A DNA stretch of 64,000 nt from Phascolarctos cinereus (taxonomy: Eukaryota > Chordata > Mammalia > Diprotodontia > Phascolarctidae): the NCBI RefSeq assembly GCF_002099425.1, contig NW_018344194.1, positions 62,001 through 126,000 on the forward strand. Reading direction: 5' to 3'. Numbering within the stretch: position 1 is the stretch's first letter; every line of letters begins with the position of its first letter. The notes under the pieces were generated by a model, which searched no databases, had not been told where the DNA came from, and saw nothing but the letters and a program-made list of their open reading frames with translations. The position numbers and the translations under genes are program-made. Positions 44,370 to 55,115 of the stretch are shown in pieces.

Positions 44370-44800
44370 TCAGAATCACATGACCGTAGAATTGAAAGAT
44401 CATTAGTGGGCATGCAATTTAAACCGTGCCTGAATCAGAATCGCATCTGTAACACACAGCCACCCCATCCCACTTTTAATTATTAGGAAGTTCTCCTTTC
44501 ATCAGACCTAAGTCTGCTTCTGGGTAGCTTCCCTCAGACAATCCTCTCCCAGCCCTCTGTAGCCAAGCAAGGCTGGTCCCTTCCACGGCAGCCAAGCGCC
44601 CTATCCCTTCTATGGATGAATTCCTCCAGTCACTTCATCAGAGCCTCCTGACGCCTGGCCTTTCCCATAATGCTGGCTGTCTTCTTGGAGATAATCTCCA
44701 GCGATGGGGCAGCCTCCAGAGCCAAAGCCAGGCCTGCCGAGGCCGCGTGACCAGGGCTGGGCGCAATCAGACCGTCCCTTCTGACTCTCCTGATACAATC
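44370..44800 (-). repeat. CR1/L3 LINE 3' end
   Basis: Reversed CR1/L3 tail: aggaagttctcctttcatca, gacctaagtctgcttctggg, ctctgtagccaagcaaggct and cttccacggcagccaagcgc. It is diverged toward 44800, where it becomes GC-rich. Confidence 0.68.
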
Positions 44801-45074
44801 TAAAAGGAGATTAGCTTTGTAAGTGTTGTTGCTATTGCATGTGAAAAAACTGCGTGGATGTTGGCAGCCCCATTCAACAGACTTTTTTTAAAGCCCTGAA
44901 ATCCAGAGAATTCATTGTCGAATGTTGTGAAATTGAAGAGAACTCTAAGACAAGTCACCTGACTCAGAAAAAAGTAACAGCTATTTATCTGTCCCATTTA
45001 AGTGAACAAAGCTCACTTTACAGACATTGTTCCTTTTGAGCCTTCAAGAGGTCCCGTGAAGGGGCTGCTACGGG

Positions 45075-45215
45075 CGTGACATTATTATCCTCACCTTGCA
45101 GATGGAGACAAAGAGGCTCAGAGACTTGCCCAGTGTAACACAGCTAAGAAATCAGAGGCAGAATTTGAAACCAGGTCTTTCCTGACTCCAAGGCCTGTCC
45201 CTTTCTGATAGATCC
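45075..45215 (-). repeat. MIR SINE
   Basis: gacattattatcctcacctt, ggctcagagacttgcccagt and gtaacacagctaagaaatca. Confidence 0.85.
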
Positions 45216-45234
45216 TACAGCCTAAGGCCTCTTT

Positions 45235-45440
45235 CCACATCATGGGTTAGGAGTCAGAAAGGCTTGACTTTAAATCTTCTTATGATAGCTACTTTCTATG
45301 CAACCTCACCTCCTTTCACCTCTATGAGTCTCAGCGTCTTCATTTGCGAAACAGGTCTGTACCTCATGGAGCGAGGGTCGTGAGGCTCAAACAAGAGAAT
45401 ACTTGTAAAGAGCTTCACAGACATCAAGGGCTCTGTGCTC
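45235..45440 (+). repeat. MIR SINE
   Basis: ggttaggagtcagaaaggct, tacctcatggagcgagggtc and gtaaagagcttcacagacat. It lies head-to-head with the reversed MIR before it. Confidence 0.7.
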
Positions 45441-45445
45441 ACCAG

Positions 45446-45700
45446 GTGGAACTAGATGGCAAAGGGGATAGAGCACTGAGCCTGGAAGACTCACCTTCCT
45501 TTGTTCAAATCCACCCTTAGACATTTTATTAGCTGTGTGACCCAGGGAAAGTCACTTCCCCCTGTCTGCCTCAGTTTCCTTATTTATAAAATGAGCTGGA
45601 GAAGGAAATGGCAAACTATTCCAGTGTCTCTGCCAAGAAAATCCCAAATGGGGCCATGCCAAGTTGGACACGACTGAAGCCCCTGAACAGCAAACAACAA
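45446..45700 (+). mobile_element. Mar1-like CORE SINE with RTE-type end
   Basis: aactagatggcaaaggggat, attagctgtgtgacccaggg, ATGAGCTGGAGAAGGAAATG and TTGGACACGACTGAAGC. Confidence 0.93.
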
Positions 45701-45824
45701 GATGCTTGGCAGATGTCATTCATTTAGTACAACAGGGTCGCTTCTCTTGGGACCTAGCCTGGGTTCCAAGTTCTAATTACAGAAAGGCCATCATCCTGAC
45801 TGGGTGCACCATGGCAGAGCTTAT

Positions 45825-46084
45825 AGTAATAATAATAGCAACTAGGTAGTGCTTTAGATCTGCAACATGCTTTACATATCTTACCTTATTGGAGCCTTAC
45901 TACAGCCCTGTGAGATGTGAAGTATTATTATCTCCATTTTATAGGTAAGGAAACTGAGGCCAAGAAAGGTTAAGTGAGTTATCCAAGGCCACTCAACTAG
46001 TAGGTGTCTGAGGCAGGATCTGAATTTAGGTCTTTCCAGACTCTAAGTCCAGTGCTCTATCCACTTTGCCATCTAGCTGCCATT
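45825..46084 (-). repeat. MIR_Mars-like CORE SINE, near full length
   Basis: taataataatagcaactagg, catgctttacatatcttacc, TATAGGTAAGGAAACTGAGG, tatccaaggccactcaacta and TGCTCTATCCACTTTGCCAT. Confidence 0.9.
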
Positions 46085-46124
46085 ATAAGAAGGAACAATC
46101 CAGGGGAAGATTGAACTTAAAACT

Positions 46125-46255
46125 CCTCTTTGTACTTGAGTCGCCTTAGATAAGTCACTAAACCTCCTAGGCCTTGGTTCCTCTAGATGTAAAAAAAGAG
46201 GGCTGTACTAGTAAACATTCAAGATTCCTTCCAGCTCTAGATCTGTGATGTCACT
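46125..46255 (+). repeat. MIR3 SINE
   Basis: gtcgccttagataagtcact, ggccttggttcctctagatg and gattccttccagctctagat. Confidence 0.8.
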
Positions 46256-46358
46256 GTGACCTCCCCCTAAGCCTCAGTTTCCTCATCTGCACAATGAGGG
46301 GCTCAGGCCATACTGCTCCCACAGTCCCTCCCAGCTCAGATCTAAGATTCTTTAGGTC
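46256..46358 (+). repeat. MIR3 SINE, second partial copy
   Basis: taagcctcagtttcctcatc, tgcacaatgaggggctcagg and agtccctcccagctcagatc. It repeats the 3' half of the copy just upstream, so it is a tandem or separate insertion. Confidence 0.75.
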
Positions 46359-46818
46359 AGGTTTCCTGCCTTTCAACCAGCATGAGGTGAGAACTGCTCA
46401 TGGCCATTACATTCATTTTAGTCAACTTGACCCTTGCATATGGCTGTATGGTGCCGGTATTTTTCCATTGTTCTACGACAAGATGCATTCTTGATAGGAA
46501 CCAGCCCCCTAAGCTGCTAGAGTACTTAGAGTCTAAACATTTGCTTGTGAATTTGGCCAATCCACAGAGTGAAAAACCAGGCCACTTGTTTTGTCCTTTT
46601 CTTGGGGGGGGGACACCCCCCCACCACACACACACATGCTTTCAAGCCCTGCCAGGGATTTTACAAGTGAGGCCTGTCCACTTAGAACCAAAGGAGGGGG
46701 AGGAGAGAGGAAGCTGGAAAAGACAATTCCTTGGCTTCCAATATGGAGATTGGAAGGATTTTTAAGATGTATTATGCTTGTCCTTCAGTCCTCCTAGCAA
46801 TGGGTTTCATTTTTTTCA
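46359..46818. other. Unrecognised sequence
   Basis: No gene. Short G-run and C-run with CA units at 46602-46637. Confidence 0.35.
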
Positions 46819-46819
46819 G

Positions 46820-46975
46820 TCAATAATCATTTATTAAAAGTGCAATATATATTAGATACTGTTCTAAGGCAAAGAAAAGCAAAAACATAGATTCTGCCCT
46901 CATGTGAAAGACATTAAATTCTAATAGAGGAGGCAACATTAAAATAAAGGAAGGTGATCTCTGAGGAAAGACACT
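46820..46975 (+). repeat. Unnamed dispersed repeat family A (fragment)
   Basis: aatcatttattaaaagtgca, tattagatactgttctaagg, tctgccctcatgtgaaagac and attaaattctaatagaggag. Confidence 0.65.
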
Positions 46976-47052
46976 AATGGGCAGTGGTGGGGAGAGTCTG
47001 AGTGAGAAGTAGAAAAATCCTCTGGTGAAATGGAGGATTTGAGCTCAGTTCT

Positions 47053-47208
47053 TTTTTTTTTTTTTTTTTAAGGCAATTGGGGTTAAGTGACTTGCCCAGG
47101 GTCACGCAGATAGTAAGTGTCAAGCGTTTGGTCCAAGGCTGGATTTGAACTCAGGTCCTCCTGACTTCAAGGCCAGTGCTCTATCCACTGCACCACCTAG
47201 CTGCCCCT
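47053..47208 (-). mobile_element. WSINE1-like SINE
   Basis: T-run, GGCAATTGGGGTTAAGTGAC, CTCTATCCACTGCACCACCT and AGCTGCCCCT. The flanks ATTTGAGCTCAGTTCT (47037-47052) and ATTTGAGCTCACTTCT (47209-47224) differ at one base. Confidence 0.95.
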
Positions 47209-47224
47209 ATTTGAGCTCACTTCT

Positions 47225-47828
47225 ATTTTTTTAAAATGTTTACATTTCTTGCTTTTTTATTTTTTTAGAAATGTTATTAGTTTATATTGATTTATCAACA
47301 ATCACTTCCATACGTTTTTGAGTTTAAAATTTTTCTCCCCCTTCCTCCCCACCACCCTCCCCAAGACAGCACACAATCTGATATAGGCTATACATTTACA
47401 TTCCTATTAAACAAATTTTCACATTAGTGAAGTTGTAACTAAAAATTAAAACCAATAAGAGGAACCATAAGAAAGAGGAAACAAAACTCAACAGAAGCAA
47501 AAAAAAAAAAGGATAGCAATTCAACTTCCATAGTTCTTTCTTTGGATATGGATAGCATTTTCCATCACGAGGCCCCTGGAGATGTCTTAGATCCTCGTAA
47601 TGTTGAGAAAGGTTAAGTTTATTGATATTAGTCATCACACAACGTGGCTGTTATTGTGTACAAAGTTCTCTTGGTTCTGCTCACTTCACTCAGCATCAGA
47701 CCATACAAGTCTTTCTAGGTTTTTCTGAAGTCAACCTGTTCATCATTTCTTACAGCACAATAGTATTCCATTATATTTATATACCACAGCTTAGCAATGG
47801 CTTTCTTGTCCAAACTGTCTGAACCAAG
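47225..47828 (-). mobile_element. L1 LINE 3' end, truncated
   Basis: 3' UTR and last ORF2 codons in reverse: ctttctttggatatggatag, gttctgctcacttcactcag, catacaagtctttctaggtt and tagtattccattatatttat. Confidence 0.88.
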
Positions 47829-47889
47829 GCTCTGGACCATTCTATATCAGTTAGCTTATGTGCTCTTAGCCATGTAGGTTTAAACTGAT

Positions 47890-48170
47890 GCTGAGGGACT
47901 TGGAAAACTGCCTGGGAGTGAGAATATAAACCATGAATGAAGAGCTTTTGAATCAATTCAATGCAAGGGAAAACCTCCTAGACCTTAGAAGCACCCCCCA
48001 AAATAGTGATGGCTGCCTTGGGAGATCAAAGGTTCTATTAAAGGCTTTAAGGGCTACTGGCACAGGCTATTGTAGAGGGGACTTTGTTGGGCTACTGGGT
48101 GGCCTGAGGCTCCCTCTGCATGCCTCTGAGGTCCGCTACAATTCAGTGATTCTATGATTCAGGTATTGAG
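47890..48170 (+). repeat. CR1/L3 LINE 3' end
   Basis: gaaaacctcctagaccttag, tgatggctgccttgggagat, ctgaggtccgctacaattca and gtgattctatgattc follow the CR1/L3 3' tail. Confidence 0.75.
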
Positions 48171-48478
48171 GATGTGAAATTTCCTGAAAGGCCTAAATAG
48201 CCTTATGTTTGCATACGGCCTCCATATTTTTTTTTAAACGCTAGGCCATTAAAATTTACAGCTGCCTCTGGGAATGGGAGAAGCAGAGCGGTCATGGATT
48301 CATTTACTTCATCCAGGCAACTGTAGGCAGGAAAGGAAGGAGGGGGAGGAGGAGGAGAAGGAGGTGAGAGAAGGAAGATAAGTGGAGAGGGCATGCTGCT
48401 GGCAGGCCTGGGTCAGGCAGGATCTAAACCAATGCCACTATTTGCACATATTTCGCAGGTACGATTTATGCAGTTTGT
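48171..48478. other. Unrecognised sequence
   Basis: Purine-rich stretch at 48330-48395, otherwise nothing. Confidence 0.35.
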
Positions 48479-48479
48479 C

Positions 48480-48598
48480 TCTCTCACTAAGAATGTGAAC
48501 CTGTGAGGAGGAACCACGTTTTTGCCTTTCTTTGTATCCATAGCATTGGGCAGTGTCTGGCCAATAGTAAGCACTTAACAAATGCATTCTCTCTTTAC
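48480..48598 (+). repeat. L2 LINE 3' end
   Basis: aagaatgtgaacctgtgagg, gcctttctttgtatccatag and ccaatagtaagcacttaaca. Confidence 0.8.
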
Positions 48599-49364
48599 TC
48601 TGTCACCCCACTTCTTCAACGCATCTCCCTTCCAACCTAATCCCACAGTCATCACTTATAATAAAGAACAAAAATGGGGGGGGGATGATCAAAACTAACC
48701 ATCAAATCAAAAAAGACTGATATTATGTGCACCATTCTACCCTCATCCATCACCCCCCACAGAAGAGGAAAAGAAAAGAGGAGAGAAAGAAAGAAGAGAA
48801 GAGGAGCTGAAAGGAGGATAATAAAAGAAAGGGGTGAAGGAAAGGAAAATGCAGAACCTCAAAGAGTCATTGTGCCACATGCCATCAGGGACAAGAAAAG
48901 ACCCCCACCAGCAATAGATGGTAGACTACAAAAAAAGACTTGCCTTTGCCTCTTTCTTGTTTGAGAACCAGAGGTGGGAATGGGGTGAACGAGAAGGCGA
49001 CCATAGTAAAGATTAGTCTCAACCACAGAAAGGTTCAGAACTGGGTCATAGAGAGCCTCAGTTCTGCCAGATTGTCACGGCTGACAGGAAACAAATTAGC
49101 AAGTAAACAGTTTGCGTGCATGAGCTGAGCACCACCTCCAAAATCCAAATATTTTCTGGAAGAGAAGGCCAGAGGACTAATCAATGCATACATCCAGAAA
49201 CCAAGAAATCCAGAAATCCAAGGTTCAAGGCTTCCACTTTCTATGGTAGATTCATGTCCAAGATCATCCTGGGCAACTCCAGGGTGATAGAGGGATTCCA
49301 AACAAACTCCCCATAATTCTCATGCTTTTCTGTTTATACAAGTAATGAAAATCTGCCTCCCTCT
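48599..49364. other. Unrecognised sequence
   Basis: Purine tract near 48765-48850. No gene or named repeat. Confidence 0.35.
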
Positions 49365-49645
49365 GAAGATGCCACACCTCTTTTGCCCTTGTCAATGCAT
49401 TCAAGGCTATCCACAACTAAATTCTGATGGACTTTTCAAATCTTACCTCAAATTTCCCCCCTTCATACTTTGTACATCATAGCCAAACTAGCAGAGAGCT
49501 ATTGTTTCCTGAATCTGAAATTCCTTCTCCTGCCTCCACACAGTTGCATAAACTGTCCATTGCACTTGGAACCTATTCCTCCTGGTCTCCACTTCTCAGA
49601 ATCCTGAGCTTCCTCCAAAGTTCAGCTCAGGCCTGAGAGAGTAAA
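49365..49645 (+). repeat. L2 LINE fragment
   Basis: gcattcaaggctatccacaa, gtacatcatagccaaactag, tctcagaatcctgagcttcc and caaagttcagctcaggcc. Confidence 0.75.
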
Positions 49646-49904
49646 TTAAGAAAAGAAAATGGAGGGGCCCAGGAAAGTATCTTGGGATGCTCCTAGAGTT
49701 TGTGAGCATGGATGGTGATTCCCCCAAAGGAGACTGAGCAAAAATAGCTGGGCATGTAGAAGGAGCAGCACAATGGGGAGCCAGGTCGGGGTGGGGATTT
49801 AGGAGTGCACAACATTCCCAGAAGCATTTCTAACACAGAAAAGAGAGCTTCTGGGTGTCAGGGAATAGTGGCAGTGGAAGAGATTCACTGTGCTCTTCAA
49901 CTCA
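49646..49904. other. Unrecognised sequence
   Basis: No supported feature. Confidence 0.35.
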
Positions 49905-49992
49905 TTCAGATCAATCAGTATTTACTGAGTGCCTAAAGTGTGTCAGGCACTGTGCTTGGTGCTGGGGACACTAGGACAGAGACAAAGGTATT
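49905..49992 (+). repeat. Unnamed dispersed repeat family A (fragment)
   Basis: agtatttactgagtgcctaa, agtgtgtcaggcactgtgct and tggtgctggggacactagga. Confidence 0.7.
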
Positions 49993-50259
49993 TCTGTTCA
50001 TCTGATCCTGACCCCGATGTGCATTATCATCCATGTGAATCCTGAGTAGGAGCTATGTGATGTGCAAGAGGCCTCTCTTTGAGGATTTTTAAATTTCATG
50101 GACACACACCCAGAATTGGGTTGTCTATCTCTGTGCTGCCACAACCACCATTTGACTCATCCAGTGGCCTTTCTGACTGTACATTTATATTCTGACATCC
50201 TGTATACCAGTGGTGTCCAACTCAAATAGAAAATGACTTAAAAAAAAAAACACAATTTT

Positions 50260-50780
50260 TTTTCTTCATGAGGCAGAGCTAAGATGGAGCATTAGGGGCA
50301 GCCACTCAGCTGACCAACATTCATAAGACACCCTGTCCCAATATTCCCCTCCAAAAAAACCCTTTAAATAATATCTCTAATCAAATTTTGGAGCAGCAGA
50401 GCCAACAAAAAGTAGGGGTGAGGTTTTTTCTGGCCCAAGAAAACTTAAGAGGTAGGTAGGATAAGGCTGTTACACCAGAGGGGAGGTCTGGTAGAGGTCT
50501 GTCCAGGCCTACACAACCCAGTGAGGACAATAGTGGCCATAGCAGCAGTAGTAGAAGCAGCAGTAATTTAGGAGCTCTTAGCCCACAGATAGTGAGGGGG
50601 TCAGAATGGTAAGAAAGAGACTACAGGGAACCCTTTTCTGGCACTGGGTACAGATGACAGTGATTGGCAGCTTTATTGCCCATATCTAGTTCTGGGTTAC
50701 AGTTCCAGGGTAGAGAGGAGTGCTGGTGGTCAGTTGCAAAGGAGCAGGAGCCCTGACAACAGTACCAAAGCAGAGATTCT
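50260..50780 (+). mobile_element. HAL1/L1-like 5' untranslated region, 3'-truncated
   Basis: gcagagctaagatggagcat, taaataatatctctaatcaa, aacccagtgaggacaatagt, ggcagctttattgcccatat and cagttccagggtagagagga. The same order of boxes recurs in the copy at 51291. No ORF1 follows before the sequence changes near 50780. Confidence 0.7.
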
Positions 50781-51060
50781 CTGGGTTAGCTCATTGTTTC
50801 TGATTATAAACACAAAATCTACTTGACTATACCTTTAAACACTGACCCTTCTGACTTTCATTGAATGGCCAGTAATAGCCCTCATCCCAAGTCTCTGTGG
50901 CTTATTATTTAGGTTTTGATGGCTAAGAATGAGTGTAAATAGCAATTATTTTCTGTTCTGGCTAGAAATGTTGAGAGTCTTCCCCTCCCAGATGGATATT
51001 TTTGTGAAAATAAATTGGTCCATCTTTTGTTTCAATTCTTACTTAGCCCTTAGTAATCAA
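50781..51060. other. Unrecognised AT-rich sequence
   Basis: No family identified. Confidence 0.35.
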
Positions 51061-51065
51061 ATTGC

Positions 51066-51288
51066 CATTGCCTCAGACAGACTGAAGGCTGGGAAAGGTC
51101 AAGGTCATCCACTGCATCCTGGTTCCATCTCCAGTCATCTTCACTTTTGTCTTGCTACTGGACTTCCATGACTCTGGAGGAGAGAGTGAAGTTGATGACT
51201 TTGTGAAGCTCTGCCTCACTTAGTCCAATACCTGTGCAAGCCAAGAAATCGCCCTTATGATGTCATTGGTCCTCTTAGAGAATGAAGG
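51066..51288 (+). mobile_element. Marsupial-type SINE
   Basis: The order actgaaggctgggaaaggtc, aaggtcatccactgcatcct, tgactctggaggagagagtg, agctctgcctcacttagtcc and atgatgtcattggtcctctt is one I remember from a common marsupial SINE with a gaaggacaaacaac-type tail. The tail ends at the start of the next element (51291). The exact family name is uncertain. Confidence 0.72.
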
Positions 51289-51290
51289 GC

Positions 51291-53650
51291 AGAGGTGGAG
51301 CAAGATGGTGGAGAAAAGGCAACTGAACTCTCCCCAAAACATCTCCAAATACCTTTAAATAATGCTTCAAAACATATTTCAGTGTGGCAGAACTGACAAA
51401 AAGATAAAATGAAACAATTTTCCATCCTGAGACAACTTGGAAGCTCAGCAGAAAAGGTCTGTTGCAGCAGGATGAAAATGGAAAACATTTCAGTGTAGGC
51501 CAAGCCCAGCAAACCAGCAGTAGGTCTTGATGACTGAATCAGTGGTGGCAGCGGTGATTTCCAGAACTCTCAGCACACAGACAGTAAGGGGATCAGACAA
51601 CTGATCAGAAGGAGATTATAGGTGTCCCTTTGCTGGTGTCAGGAGCAGGACTCTGTTGTATTGCCCATACTCAGAACTTGGTGGCAATTCTAAGTCTCAT
51701 TCCCAGGGCAAGGAGGATCAATAGCATACCAGAGCTTGAGCCAGAGGGGAACTGAGACCTTGGTGACAGTTCCAGGGTGGTAGAGTGCTTTGGTCACTCA
51801 CAGACCAGAACACAGAACAAGAGAGTAGTAAACACAATTCTTCCTAGATCATACCCACCTTGGAAGAACTAACAGCTTACAGGTCCCTAGAATTACCTCT
51901 GAAAACAGCAGCACAAAAATCCTGAAGGTTGGCACAGTGGCCCCTCCACTCTGAAAGTAGAACTCCAATTTAGCATAAAGTTGAAAGCAAAGAAATAGGC
52001 TTAAAAATGAGCAAACAGCAGAAAAAAAAATCCTGATTGTAGAAAGTTACTGTGGTGACAGGGAAGATCAAAACACAAGCTCAGAAAAAGACAACAAGGT
52101 CAAAACCCCTACATTTGAAACCTCAGAAAAACATAAATTGGCCCCAAGCCACAGAAGAGCTCAAAAAGGATTTTTAAAGTCAAGTAAGAAAAGAAGAGGA
52201 AAAATTGGTAAAAAAAAAAAGTGAGAGCCATGCAAGAAAATCATGAAAAAAGTCTACAGCTTGGTAAAGGAAGCACAAAAAAATAGTGAAGAAAACAACT
52301 TTAAAAAACCCAGAATAAACCAAATGGTAGAAGAGGAACAAAAATTCAATGAAGGGAAGAATACCTTGAAAAACAGAATCAGCCAAATGGAAAAGGAGGT
52401 ACAAAAACTCACTGAAGAAAATAATTCCTTAAAAGTTAGAATTGGGAAGGTGGAAACTAATGACTTTATAAGACATCCAGAAGCAATAGAACAAAATCAA
52501 AAGAATGAAAAAAATAAGAAAATATGAAATACCTCATTGGAAAAACAACTAACATGGAAAATAGGTCGAGAGATAATGCAAGAATTACTGGATTACCTGA
52601 AAGTCATGATTAAAAAAAGAGCCTAGACATCATCTTTCAAGAAATTACCAAGGAAAACTTCCCTGATATTTTAGAACCAGAGGGTAAAATAGAAATTGAA
52701 AAAATCCATTAATCACCTCAATATCCCAAAATGAAAACTTTCAGGAATATTATAGCCACATTCCAGAGCTCCCAGGTCAAGGAGAAAATATTGCAAGAAG
52801 CCAAAAAGAAACAACTCAAATACTGTGGAGCCATAGTAAAGATAACACAAGATTTAGCAGTTTCTACATTAAAGCATCGGAGGGCTTGGAATATGATATT
52901 CCAGAGGGCAAAAGAGCTAGGATTACAACCAAGAATCACCTACGCAGCAAAACTGTATTTAATCATTCAGGTATTTCCCCCAAACATTCAATTCAATGAA
53001 AAATTCATTCAAAAATAGAAGGCTTTTCAATGATCTTGATGAAAAGACCAGAGTTGAACAGGAAATTTGACTTTCAAATACAAAACTCAAGAGAAGCATA
53101 AAAAGATAAACAGGAAAGAGAAATCATAAAGGATTCAATAAGGTTAAACTGTTTACTCTCTTACATGGGAAAATGATACTTGTAACTCCTAAAAACTTTC
53201 TCATTATTGGGGCAGTTAGAAGCATACAGAGACAGAAGGCATGGGTGAGAGTTGAATATGATGGGATGATTATCTAAAAAAGTAAAATTACAGGATGAGA
53301 AAGAAGAATGCACTGGGAGAAGGGGAGAGGTACAATGAGATAAATTATGTGACAAAAAAAGAGGCACAAAAGCATGGAGGGAAAGATGGGGGAAGTGGAG
53401 GGGAGCACATGAACTTTACTCTCGTCAGAACTGACTTATCTAGGGAATAGCATACACACTTGTATAGAAATCAGTTTTACCATACAGGAAAGTAGGAGGG
53501 AAAGGGAATAAGAGAAGGTCAGACTGACAGAAGGAAGGGCAGATTGAGGATAATAAAAGTCAGAAGTAAAACACTTTTGAGAATGTACAGGGTAAAAGAA
53601 GAGAAAAAGTAAAATAAAGAGGGGGAAATTTAGATTGAGGGAAATATATA
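51291..53650 (+). mobile_element. HAL1-like half-L1 element, nearly complete but decayed
   Basis: A long 5' UTR (51291-52006) is followed by an ORF1 start (ATGAGCAAACAGCAG, 52007). The ORF1 body is broken into frames. The 94-codon piece at 52243-52527 is a Lys/Glu/Asn coiled coil (KNRISQMEKEVQKLTEENNS). The 95-codon piece at 52731-53018 ends in RAKELGLQPRITYAAKL, which matches the L1 ORF1 C-terminal domain (PRILYPAKL-type). The three pieces lie in different frames, with early stops. No ORF2 follows; instead there is about 630 bp of A/G-rich 3' UTR. This fits HAL1, which carries ORF1 only and relies on L1 ORF2 in trans. Confidence 0.78.
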
Positions 53651-54540
53651 GTTAGTAATCATTATTGTGAAAAAACATTACAGCAAGTTTTTCTGATACC
53701 TCATTTCTCAAACCTATAGAAAGCTGAGACAAATTTCCATTTGTCCAATTTCCATTTTTCTTTGAGGCTTTGCTTGTAGCTGTTTTCACACTGTTGTCTT
53801 CTGAGTTTGTGTCTTGGTCTTTCCTGGCACTGTAGTAGCTTTTTATGGTCAAATTCTTTTTTTTGCTTGTTTGCTCATTTTTCTAACCGATTTTAAGTTT
53901 GGCTCTGCTCACCTGGGGGTGGGGAGGCACTGAACCAAGATTTGGGCTTTTTTATGCTGCCATTTTCACAGCTAGTTCTAAGGATCTGCATGTTTTTGGT
54001 GCTTCTAAGGGGATATGATCTAGGTAGAGGTGTGGTCACTGCTCTCTTAATCCATGCTCTGGGCTTTATCTAGGAAAGACCCATGATCCCCTGCAGCTGT
54101 AAGTGCTAATGCTCCTCTGTGCCCTGGAACTGTGGCCAAGGTCATTGCTCCTTTGTGACCAATCACAGGCATTCATCTTTGTTCTAGAACTGTGAGCCAG
54201 AGCTGCAACAGGATCTTGAGCCAGTGTCACCTCTGGGTCCCCTGTAATCTCTTCCTGACCAGTCGTCTCACCCCTCTCATCATCTCCGGGCTAAGAGTTC
54301 TCAAAGCTGCTGGGAGCCACCTCCAGGGCCCACCACTGGTGCTGATGCTGGGCCAGCCCTGACCCTGATCTCACACACCTCTCCTGTTAATGTCTGTAGT
54401 TGTCTCACCCCTCTCATCATCTCCGGGCTAAGAGCTCTCAAAGCTGCTAGGAGCCACCTCCAGGGCCCACCTCTGGTGCTGATGCTGGGCCAGCCCTGAC
54501 CCTGAGCTCACACACCTCTCCTGTTAACCTCTTCAGTTGT
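53651..54540 (-). mobile_element. L1 LINE 5' end: 5' UTR and start of ORF1
   Basis: On the minus strand, two GC-rich 5' UTR monomers (54538-54265) are followed by unique 5' UTR and by an ORF1 start near 53880, with DHKKLLQCQERPRHK-like and KWKLDKWKF relics. ORF1 is then cut off at about 53651, where the plus-strand HAL1-like element ends. The L1 body and 3' end are missing, the reverse of the usual 5' truncation. Confidence 0.68.
54265..54538 (-). repeat. Two tandem 137-bp L1 5' UTR monomers
   Basis: 54265-54401 and 54402-54538 align end to end with about 8 differences (about 94% identity). Both start GTCTCACCCCTCTCATCATC on the plus strand. A third copy may begin at 54536 but fades at once. 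Confidence 0.9.
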
Positions 54541-54594
54541 CTTAGCCTGAAAACAACTTTCACTCCAACCTTTTGTTGGCTTATATGGGAACAA

Positions 54595-55115
54595 ATTGTG
54601 TAATCCACCCTCCGCTCAACTGCCAATGTGATTTTCCTCAAGCACAAGTCTGACCATGTCACCCCAACTCTGACACACACCTAACAATCTTTAGTGACTC
54701 CTTATTACTTCCAGGATAAAAAAAAAAGCTGATCTCCATATATCCCATGATCGGGCTATGCTGGCTTACTGGCTATTCCTCATACAATGTTTTGTTCCCT
54801 GCTCTGGACAATGGCTGAATTCCCCCAATCTGGGAATTCAATGGCTCCTCACCTCTACTTCTTAGAACTCCTGGCTTCCTCCAAAACTCATATTAAGTCA
54901 CATTCTGTAGGAGGGCAGCCTTCTGTGATTAATTGGTTTTCCACCTTCTCTCTATGTATCAAGTATGGACCTGGTCATGTACCTGTTGTCTCCTCCATTA
55001 GAATGTGATCTTGAGGTCAGGGCCTGCTTTTGTTGTGATATTTCTTGGTATACCCATCACTTGGCATAGAGCCTGAAACATTATAAATGATAGTGATTCA
55101 AGTGTGAATGAATAT
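54595..55115 (+). repeat. L2 LINE 3' end
   Basis: gcaagtctgaccatgtcacc-like box, tgactccttattacttccag, gataaaaaa, cctcacctctacttcttaga, aactcctggcttcctccaaa and catcacttggcatagagcct. Confidence 0.87.

Noticed and set aside
52243-53018. Coiled-coil and RNA-binding-like frames as a host gene
   Set aside because: They match the L1 ORF1 layout, lie in different frames and sit in a HAL1-like element.
53651-54540. Twin-priming inversion as explanation for the HAL1/L1 junction
   Set aside because: Twin priming inverts the 5' part of a single element upstream of its 3' part. Here the two parts look like different elements, both containing ORF1 starts.
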